A stretch of DNA of 6,849 bases. It comes from Pseudomonadota bacterium (GTDB taxonomy: Bacteria > Pseudomonadota > Gammaproteobacteria > Burkholderiales > Casimicrobiaceae). Location of the stretch: positions 1 to 6,849 of the forward strand of contig JAKPSO010000997.1 of assembly GCA_029571495.1 (NCBI GenBank). Reading direction: 5' to 3'. The position numbers and the translations under genes were made by a program. Positions 1 through 5,351 of the stretch are shown here, one piece after another; positions within the stretch are counted from its first letter, which is position 1; every line of letters starts with the position of its first letter. Under the pieces are notes generated by a model that searched no databases, was not told where the DNA came from, and worked only from the letters and a program-made list of their open reading frames with translations.

Positions 1-143
1 CAATGATCGACCCCGCAAATCCCTCGACTTCCTTACTCCCCGCGAAGTAGCATCCTTCTTGTACCCCGCTGGCGCACTTTGAACTGGAATCCACCAAATA
101 AGGCCATAACGACCATCTGGCGGCCTACGGGGCTAATAAGCTG
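1..143. other. Left-edge region downstream of bpt, no recognised gene
   Basis: This stretch follows the bpt stop codon. I recognise no gene, tRNA or terminator with a T-tract in it. Two weak coding possibilities run off the edge. On the plus strand, frame 3 is open from the edge to a TAG at 48-50, and would be the last 15 codons or so of a convergent gene (ending ...SLLPAK). On the minus strand a frame is open from about 124 to the edge (41 codons) and contains VDSSSKCASG. Neither can be told from chance at this length. infA, which follows aat-bpt in Pseudomonas, does not start here. Confidence 0.3.
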
Positions 144-878
144 TTAGGAACGCGTAGTCCAAGCACCGTCAAGCAAGATTTGGTTTGGTGCGAAATTTGC
201 CTTGTAAGCCATCTTCCCGCTTCCCGCGATCCAGTAGCCAAGATACACGTACGCAAGTCCGAGGACTCGCGCCTGTTCGATTTGCCACATCACGCCGAAC
301 GTGCCGAAGCTTCCCTTCGCGGTCGGTTCGTAGAACGTGTAGACCGCCGACAAGCCGTCGCTCAGCACATCAACCAAACTGACCATCACGAGCACATTCG
401 CCGCGTCGCGAAACTCGACGAGCAGCGTATCGACGTGGCTCTGCAACAAGAAGTGCTGGTATTGGTCGCGGCTGTCGCGATCCATGCCACCGCCATGGTG
501 CCGCAGCTGCTGGTAGCGCAAATAAAGCGCGTAATGCTCGTCATCAAATTCGAGCGGCACGATGCGCGCGGTGAGCGTGTCGCGGTGACGCGCCCACGCT
601 CTGCTCTGGCTTCGCGTCGGCGTGAATGTCGCAAGCGGGACGCGCAGGGCTTTACAGGCGTTGCAGCCGTCACAGTGCGGGCGATACACAAAGGTGCCGC
701 TGCGACGAAAACCAATACGCAGCAATTCACCGTAGACGTTACGGTCAATGAGATGGCTCGGTGTTGCCACCTGTGAGCGCGCAGTGCGGCCGTCAAGGTA
801 GCTGCACGGATACGGCGCCGTCGAATAGAACTGCAACGCTTGCCACGGAATATTCGCAAGATCATTCAGCTTGGTCAT
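144..878 (-). CDS. bpt: Aspartate/glutamate leucyltransferase (bacterial ATE1-like, Bpt)
   Basis: Cytosolic aminoacyl-tRNA-protein transferase that moves leucine from Leu-tRNA onto proteins beginning with Asp or Glu. This makes a primary N-degron that ClpS delivers to ClpAP. The 244-residue product has the family's usual length. The N-terminal ATE domain shows CSYLDGRTARSQVA (residues 25-38) and then YRPHCDGCNACKALRVP (65-81), with cysteines 25, 69, 72 and 75. The C-terminal GNAT-like domain shows GGGMDRDS (129-136), AVYTFYEP (178-185) and YLGYWIAGSGKMAYKANFAP (212-231), the diagnostic block near the C-terminus. The ATG at 878 gives the expected MTKLNDL... start, although no strong Shine-Dalgarno precedes it. 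It lies 29 bases after aat on the same strand, so co-transcription is likely. The annotation as Bpt rather than eukaryotic-type arginyltransferase follows from its short length and bacterial motifs; the exact tRNA specificity (Leu rather than Arg) is inferred. Confidence 0.95.
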   Translation of the reverse strand: MTKLNDLANIPWQALQFYSTAPYPCSYLDGRTARSQVATPSHLIDRNVYGELLRIGFRRSGTFVYRPHCDGCNACKALRVPLATFTPTRSQSRAWARHRDTLTARIVPLEFDDEHYALYLRYQQLRHHGGGMDRDSRDQYQHFLLQSHVDTLLVEFRDAANVLVMVSLVDVLSDGLSAVYTFYEPTAKGSFGTFGVMWQIEQARVLGLAYVYLGYWIAGSGKMAYKANFAPNQILLDGAWTTRS

Positions 879-907
879 AACGACGTCGACATGCTTTCGA
901 TCAATAT

Positions 908-1648
908 TTATTCGGCCACACTAACCACACCGCATCTCACTTCGCGCAGTACTTCTGCGTCGAATTGCCAAGCGCCGCTGCGCGGCACTGCTGCGGACGA
1001 GTGTACCAACCGATCCAACTCCGAAAGAAACTTTTCACGCGAAATCGGTGCAGCGCCCATCGACGCCAAGTGCCGAGTCTGCTGTTGACAATCAATCAGC
1101 TCAAAGCCCCATCGCGAGAGTTGCGCCACCAAGTGTGCGAATGCGATCTTCGAAGCGTCGGTTCGTCGCATGAACATGCTCTCGCCGAAGAACGCGCGGC
1201 CCAGCGCGATGCCGTACAAGCCGCCTGCAAGTTCGCCATCGATCCATGTCTCGACACAGTGCGCAAAGCCCGCGCGATGCAAGTCGCAGTACGCGTCGAT
1301 CACCGCCTCGCTGATCCACGTGCCATCCTGCTCCGGCCGCGGGTCAGCACAGGCGCGCATGACGTCCTCAAAGGCCGTATCGACGCGAATTTCGTAGGCC
1401 GCATGCATCAACGTCTTGCGAAGGCTGCGATGCAATTTGAAATCGTGCGGGTATAGAACCATGCGCGGGTCCGGACTCCACCAGAGCACGGGTTGATCGT
1501 CGCTGTACCACGGGTAGATGCCGCGCTCGTAGGCCTTGAGCACGAGTTCAGCGTTGAGGTCCAGCCCCGCGCAGAGCAACCCGTTCGGGTCCCTCAACGC
1601 CTCCGATGCATGCGGGAACGCGTCGCCGGTGTTGATCCACGCCAGCAT
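908..1648 (-). CDS. aat: Leucyl/phenylalanyl-tRNA--protein transferase
   Basis: Cytosolic enzyme that transfers Leu or Phe from aminoacyl-tRNA to N-terminal Arg or Lys, creating N-degrons for ClpS-ClpAP. The 246-residue product is about the family's usual length. Visible family blocks are NGLLCAGLDL (22-31), AYERGIYPWY (39-48), LWWSPDPRMVLYP (55-67), GTWI (109-112), GGLYGIALGRAFFGESMF (142-159), DASK (164-167) and LIDCQ (184-188). E156, D186 and Q188 fall on the same numbers as the catalytic-site residues known in the E. coli enzyme. I chose the ATG at 1648. A GTG codon lies immediately before it at 1651 and would add one residue. The ATG overlaps the permease stop by one base (TGATG), and GGGTGAG in the permease tail can serve as ribosome site, so translational coupling is likely. 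The stop is TAA at 908-910. Identification is firm. Confidence 0.97.
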   Translation of the reverse strand: MLAWINTGDAFPHASEALRDPNGLLCAGLDLNAELVLKAYERGIYPWYSDDQPVLWWSPDPRMVLYPHDFKLHRSLRKTLMHAAYEIRVDTAFEDVMRACADPRPEQDGTWISEAVIDAYCDLHRAGFAHCVETWIDGELAGGLYGIALGRAFFGESMFMRRTDASKIAFAHLVAQLSRWGFELIDCQQQTRHLASMGAAPISREKFLSELDRLVHSSAAVPRSGAWQFDAEVLREVRCGVVSVAE

Positions 1649-2475
1649 CACTCACCCATTTGCAACAGCAAGCCACGCTCTCGCCCGGTCTCGACAAACC
1701 ATGCAAATAGCGCAGCGCCAATCGCGAGATACACAAAGTCCAGAATCACCGACACACCCAACGCGCGCCATGCGATCTGCCCGTCAATAAGGGCCGCGCG
1801 CATGGCATCGAATGCCCACGCGGTTGGCAGCGAATACGCCACTGCCTGCAGCCACTCGGGCAACACCGACGGCGGGTAATACGCACCCGAGAGTGGACCG
1901 ATCAAAAACACCACAGCCCAGCCAATCTCCTCGGCCCCCAATCCGAACCGGAGCACGAGACCATTCGCGATCATGCCAATGGCCCACCCAAACATCAGCA
2001 AGCAACCCAGGCACATGCTGAGCGCAACTGCCTGCTGCGCAATCCTGAGATCAAAAAACAGCACCGCCACCAGCAACGCGACGCCCGATCCCACAATCAC
2101 GCGTACGATGCTCATGAGCATCTGCGCGATGACGAACTCGTGGAGACGAAGGGGACTCACAAATAAATTCCCCAAGTTTCGCGAGTACATCTCCTCAAGA
2201 AACGAAAGAAACAAGCCCAATTCGCCGCGCACCAATACGTCCCACAAAAGGACGCCTGTGAGCAGGATTCCTGGCACCGCTTGCAACACGCCCTGAGTCG
2301 CGCTCTGCGGACCGAGATATTGCGTAACGAAGCCCCAGACCAAGAGCTGCATCACCGGGTAATACGCGAACGAAAGTAAGCGCGGCCACGATTTCCGTAG
2401 CAAGAAATAGTGCCTCGCAAGCAACGCACCGATGCGGCGTGCGCTGCTGCCCCGAGCCTTAATCGCGACGCTCAT
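1648..2475 (-). CDS. ABC-2 type transporter permease
   Basis: Inner-membrane subunit of an ABC-2 (exporter-type) transporter, 275 residues, the usual size for this class. About six hydrophobic segments can be read at roughly 33-53, 66-90, 114-141, 146-174, 182-200 and 236-260. Family marks are the cytoplasmic-loop block EEMYSRNLGNLFVSPLRLHEF (from residue 94) and the late block PLSGAYYPPSVLPEWLQ (194-210), followed by LPTAWAFDAMRA. The frame stays open upstream to 2652, but the ATG at 2475 is the better start: it overlaps the ATPase stop as ATGA and leads straight into a basic N-terminus, whereas the extra 59 residues lie inside the ATPase gene and look non-native. The tail ends ...LLLQMGE and overlaps aat by one base. 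It would pair with the upstream ATPase as a dimer of each. The substrate is unknown; related permeases export polysaccharides, lipids or drugs. Confidence 0.9.
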   Translation of the reverse strand: MSVAIKARGSSARRIGALLARHYFLLRKSWPRLLSFAYYPVMQLLVWGFVTQYLGPQSATQGVLQAVPGILLTGVLLWDVLVRGELGLFLSFLEEMYSRNLGNLFVSPLRLHEFVIAQMLMSIVRVIVGSGVALLVAVLFFDLRIAQQAVALSMCLGCLLMFGWAIGMIANGLVLRFGLGAEEIGWAVVFLIGPLSGAYYPPSVLPEWLQAVAYSLPTAWAFDAMRAALIDGQIAWRALGVSVILDFVYLAIGAALFAWFVETGRERGLLLQMGE

Positions 2476-3212
2476 TGCGCGCCCCGCCGCGAAATATCGA
2501 GAAACACATCGTCCAGCGTGTGCCGCCCGTATTTCGTCAAGAGTTCCGCTGGCGAGCCACGATCGACGATTTCGCCATGGCGCAGCATGATCACCACATC
2601 GCACAGGCGCTCCACCTCGCCCATATTGTGTGACGCGAGAAGCATCGCGCAACCCGACTGCGCGCGGTAGCGCTCTAGCAAAGAGCGCATGCGATCGCCG
2701 ACGTCCGGGTCGAGCGACGCGGTGGGTTCGTCTAACAGCAGTAATTCCGGCGAATTAAGGAGCGACTTGGCGAGGCTCACACGCGTGCGCTGCCCCGCCG
2801 ACAGGTTTGCGTAGGGCCTGTCCGCGACGGACACGAGATCAAGCTCTTCAAGCAAAACGCCAACTCGACCACGCGCGTCGTCGACGCCATACAGCCCGGC
2901 GAACACACGCAGGTTCTCAACAACCGAGAGACGCTTAGGCAGATCGACGTAGGGTGAAGTGAAATTGATTCGCGGAAGAATGTCGTAACGTTGCTTTGCC
3001 AGCGAAAGCCCCAGCATCTCGATCGTCCCCGATGTCGGCTTCAAGACTCCGAGCAACATCGAAAGCGTCGTAGTCTTCCCTGCCCCATTGCCGCCAAGCA
3101 ATCCGACCGTCTGGCCCGGTTCGACGCGGAACGAAATGCCCTTAACTGCGTCGACTTTGCCGTACGACTTCGCGAGCGATTCAACGCGAATTGCGGGACT
3201 GTGGCTCACCAT
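2472..3212 (-). CDS. ABC transporter ATP-binding protein
   Basis: Cytoplasmic nucleotide-binding subunit that should power the adjacent ABC-2 permease. The 246-residue product has Walker A GGNGAGKTT (40-48), the signature LSAGQ (137-141), Walker B LLLLDEP (157-163) with the D-loop SLD (166-168), and the switch histidine in ASHN (193-196). The region where the Q-loop glutamine normally sits reads INFTSPYVDLPKRLSVVENL (82-101) and contains no glutamine. I recall similar SPYVDLP sequences in other ABC-2 ATPases, so this may be subfamily-typical rather than damage. The ATG at 3212 is the first start in frame. No clear Shine-Dalgarno precedes it, and GTG is the second codon. It is the first gene of the minus-strand block and overlaps the permease by four bases. 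Confidence 0.92.
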   Translation of the reverse strand: MVSHSPAIRVESLAKSYGKVDAVKGISFRVEPGQTVGLLGGNGAGKTTTLSMLLGVLKPTSGTIEMLGLSLAKQRYDILPRINFTSPYVDLPKRLSVVENLRVFAGLYGVDDARGRVGVLLEELDLVSVADRPYANLSAGQRTRVSLAKSLLNSPELLLLDEPTASLDPDVGDRMRSLLERYRAQSGCAMLLASHNMGEVERLCDVVIMLRHGEIVDRGSPAELLTKYGRHTLDDVFLDISRRGAQ

Positions 3213-3345
3213 GCACAGTCAACAAATGCGCCGTACAGCGCCGTTGCGCGACGGGCATCCGCTAAGATGCTATTTGCATAAATTTCTGCTGAACGATTCA
3301 TTGCATTGCGTGTCTTGTTCTGTAGAAAGTTCAAGAAAGTTTCTC
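3213..3345. promoter_or_regulatory. Divergent spacer between the two operons, probable promoter region
   Basis: This 133-base spacer separates the ABC-aat-bpt block (minus) from the moxR block (plus), so both promoters should lie in it or in the adjoining coding ends. An AT-rich patch at 3271-3285 contains a small dyad, ATTT (3272-3275) and AAAT (3280-3283) around GCAT. I could not assign convincing -35/-10 pairs with proper spacing on either strand. Promoter function is inferred from the divergent layout only. Confidence 0.45.
3325..3343 (+). promoter_or_regulatory. Paired GAAA-type dyads before the moxR start
   Basis: The heptamer GAAAGTT occurs at 3325-3331 and again at 3335-3341, a 10-base period. 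Each copy is the core of a small dyad: GAA-AG-TTC (3325-3332) and GAAA-G-TTTC (3335-3343). The second copy supplies AGAAAG (3334-3339), the best available, though weak, Shine-Dalgarno for the GTG at 3346. The spacing of one helical turn suits a protein-binding site or an RNA element near the ribosome site. Both dyads are short and could be chance. Confidence 0.25.
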
Positions 3346-4281
3346 GTGCCCACACCAACGCAGATCGCCGCCGCCAGCCAATCGCTCGCCGCTATTCACC
3401 GCCAACTCGATTCGATTGTACTGGGCAAATCCAGCACGACGCGCCTCGCCATTACGTGTCTACTGGCACAGGGCCATTTGTTGATTGAAGACGCGCCGGG
3501 CCTCGGAAAATCGACGCTTGCGTTGGCGCTCGCAAAGTCATTTGGTCTGGAATACAACAAACTTCCTTGCACCAACGACCTCCTCCCGTCTGACATGCTG
3601 GGGCTTTCGGTCTGGGACGCGCACACGCAGTCCATGCGCTACACGCCGGGGCCCATCTTCACGCAGCTTTTGCTCGCCGACGAGCTCAATCGCGCTCCTT
3701 CGAAAACGCAGAGCGCCCTCCTCGAAGGCATGGAAGAACGGCAAGTGAGCGTCGACGGCGAGAGCCGCGCGTTGCCTGAACCGTTCTTTGTCATCGCCAC
3801 GCAAAACCCGATGGATCAAGTCGGCGTTTCGCCACTGCCCGAATCCCAGCTTGACCGATTCATGATGCGCCTCACGTTGGGCTTCCCCTCGCAGGAAGCG
3901 GAGTTGGCGCTGCTACGCAGCGGAGATCGTCGCAGCAACGCGATTGCCTTGGCTCCTGTGGTGAACCCGCAGGACTTAATCGAAATGCAGCGAGTCGCCG
4001 AGCAGATTCACGTCGCCGAGCCTGTACTGGTCTATGTTCAACAATTGCTCGCGAGCAGTCGCGTGGGCGCAACGCGGCCGTTGTCGCCGCGCGCGGGGCT
4101 CGCGGTGTTGCGTGCGAGCCGGGCCAACGCACTTCAGGTCGGTCGCGATCACGTCCTGCCAGACGACGTGCAAGCGGTGTGGACGGCCGTTGTAAGCCAT
4201 CGTTTGGGTGGCGGGCACGACAGTATTGCCAAGGGTATGCAACTCGCGCAAAGCCTGTTGCACGGCGTGGCAGCACCGTAG
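3346..4281 (+). CDS. MoxR-family AAA+ ATPase
   Basis: Cytosolic AAA+ chaperone-like ATPase. MoxR proteins usually act with a DUF58 or von Willebrand A partner in maturing membrane or periplasmic complexes; both the substrate and the partner role here are inferred. The 311-residue product shows Walker A EDAPGLGKS (48-56), Walker B LLLADELNR (108-116) followed by APSKTQSALLEGMEERQV (117-134), sensor 1 ATQNP (151-155), LPESQLDRF (164-172) with the likely arginine finger, and the sensor-2 region RPLSPRA (244-250). The frame is open upstream to 3088, but that part overlaps the ABC ATPase gene and does not resemble MoxR. I chose GTG at 3346 because the family homology begins right there (PTPTQIAAASQSLAAI) and AGAAAG lies six bases upstream. 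GTG at 3310 is an alternative that would add 12 residues but has no visible ribosome site. It ends with TAG, 53 bases before the DUF58 gene. Confidence 0.93.
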   Translation: MPTPTQIAAASQSLAAIHRQLDSIVLGKSSTTRLAITCLLAQGHLLIEDAPGLGKSTLALALAKSFGLEYNKLPCTNDLLPSDMLGLSVWDAHTQSMRYTPGPIFTQLLLADELNRAPSKTQSALLEGMEERQVSVDGESRALPEPFFVIATQNPMDQVGVSPLPESQLDRFMMRLTLGFPSQEAELALLRSGDRRSNAIALAPVVNPQDLIEMQRVAEQIHVAEPVLVYVQQLLASSRVGATRPLSPRAGLAVLRASRANALQVGRDHVLPDDVQAVWTAVVSHRLGGGHDSIAKGMQLAQSLLHGVAAP

Positions 4282-4334
4282 TTATTTGTGGCGAACCACG
4301 TCTTCATTGTCGCTAAGCGCAAAACGGAGTCGCT
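4282..4334 (+). other. moxR-DUF58 gap with a small hairpin and a GGAG ribosome site
   Basis: The 53-base gap carries a perfect four-pair stem, GTGG (4288-4291) and CCAC (4296-4299), closed by a CGAA tetraloop. No T-tract follows, so it is not an intrinsic terminator. GGAG at 4326-4329 lies five bases before the GTG at 4335 and is a good Shine-Dalgarno that decides that start. The same strand and short gap favour an operon. Confidence 0.5.
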
Positions 4335-5351
4335 GTGAGCACTGCGGCGGATATGCCTTCGTCGTGGTTAGCGAGGAAACGCCACGAGTGGCGCGTCAGC
4401 ATGGGTCGTCAAGCGACGAGCCACGACGAAATTGAGCTGGTCCAGCGGCGCATCTACATCTTGCCGACGACGCGCGGCATCTACTTGATCATTACCGCCA
4501 TCTTGCTTCTACTTGTTGGCGTCAACTACCAGCTCTCACTAGCGTATGTCGTCGCGTTTTTGTTGGGCGGGTTCATGCAAGCGGCCTTACTCACGAGCTA
4601 TCGCAATTTGCGGGGGCTCATCGTACGTCCAGGTCAATCGCCGCAATGTCAAGCCGGCGAAGCGTTGGAATTTGTCGTTTCACTACGCTCACCCGAGCGA
4701 GCCCGGGCGGACATTCGACTTTCGGTTCGAAATGGCGCTGCCATGGTCGTGTCTCCTCCGGACACCGTAGTCGCCGACACGCAGAGCAGTCGATCGCTAC
4801 ACATCACAACAATGAAGCGCGGAGTGCATCAAATCGGTCGCATCACGATTGAGACGCGCGCCCCCTACGGTGTCATTCGTGCGTGGAGCTATGCACACTT
4901 TGATTGGATCGGCCTCGTTGAGCCGGCTCCGGAGCACCCCACCCCCCTGCTTCCGATCAGCATCGGAGACGGCGACGACGCGCACGCTCATTCCGTGCAC
5001 GTCGCACACGATCCGGACAGCCTGCGCGAGTATGTTGCCGGCGATTCTTTGAGACGCGTCGCGTGGAAGCAGGTAGCGAAGTCCGGTGCGTGGTACACGC
5101 GTTCGTCCGAGACCGGTGCACGCAGAGAGATTGACTTGACTTGGGAAGCGACGGGAAGTGGCGACACCGACGCGCGGCTCGCGCGCATGGCCGCGTGGGT
5201 ATTGCGGGCACAGAACGAAAATGTCGCCTACTCATTTACGCTACCTAACGGCGTCCTCGCGTTGGCAGACGGCGCGCAGCAGCAGCGCGACGCGCTGCGT
5301 CTCCTTGCCGTTTATCCGATGCGTCTTGACGCGCTTGTGGGCTTGCGATGA
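4335..5351 (+). CDS. DUF58 domain membrane protein
   Basis: Membrane-anchored DUF58 protein of 338 residues, the usual partner of MoxR ATPases; its biochemical role is not established. A basic N-terminus (ARKRHEWR, 13-20) precedes two closely spaced membrane segments at about 48-62 and 67-87. A beta-rich extracytoplasmic or cytoplasmic region follows, with TRAPYGVIRAWS (174-185) matching the family's 'PFGL.RAW' element. The DUF58 core motif is REYVAGDSLRRVAWKQVAKS (231-250), with the conserved G236-D237 and W244-K245. The start is GTG at 4335, supported by GGAG five bases upstream; an ATG at 4353 is internal and less well placed. The stop TGA overlaps the next ATG (ATGA), so the transglutaminase gene is likely translated by coupling. 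Related proteins occur beside tgpA in Pseudomonas aeruginosa. Confidence 0.92.
   Translation: MSTAADMPSSWLARKRHEWRVSMGRQATSHDEIELVQRRIYILPTTRGIYLIITAILLLLVGVNYQLSLAYVVAFLLGGFMQAALLTSYRNLRGLIVRPGQSPQCQAGEALEFVVSLRSPERARADIRLSVRNGAAMVVSPPDTVVADTQSSRSLHITTMKRGVHQIGRITIETRAPYGVIRAWSYAHFDWIGLVEPAPEHPTPLLPISIGDGDDAHAHSVHVAHDPDSLREYVAGDSLRRVAWKQVAKSGAWYTRSSETGARREIDLTWEATGSGDTDARLARMAAWVLRAQNENVAYSFTLPNGVLALADGAQQQRDALRLLAVYPMRLDALVGLR

Noticed and set aside
60..125. Possible tRNA on the minus strand (GTTCAAAG next to TGCGCCA)
   Set aside because: The bases flanking GTTCAAAG do not pair as a T-arm, and no D or anticodon arm can be drawn.
180..776. Plus-strand open frame of 198 codons opposite bpt
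   Set aside because: Fully antisense to bpt, which has clear family motifs; the product is rich in Arg, Ala and Val with no recognisable domain, typical of a shadow frame in GC-rich DNA.
875..892. Five-residue leader frame (ATG TCG ACG TCG TTA TGA) ending on the bpt start
   Set aside because: It has no properly spaced ribosome site, and an 18-base frame is easily chance; no attenuation structure is visible.
2476..2652. 59-residue N-terminal extension of the permease
   Set aside because: It lies within the ATPase gene in another frame; the ATG at 2475 overlapping the ATPase stop is the ordinary coupled start.
3088..3345. 86-residue N-terminal extension of the MoxR protein
   Set aside because: Most of it is antisense to the ABC ATPase start, and MoxR similarity begins only after GTG 3346.
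4287..4300. Terminator after moxR
   Set aside because: The stem is only four pairs and is followed by GTCTTCATTG, not a T-run.
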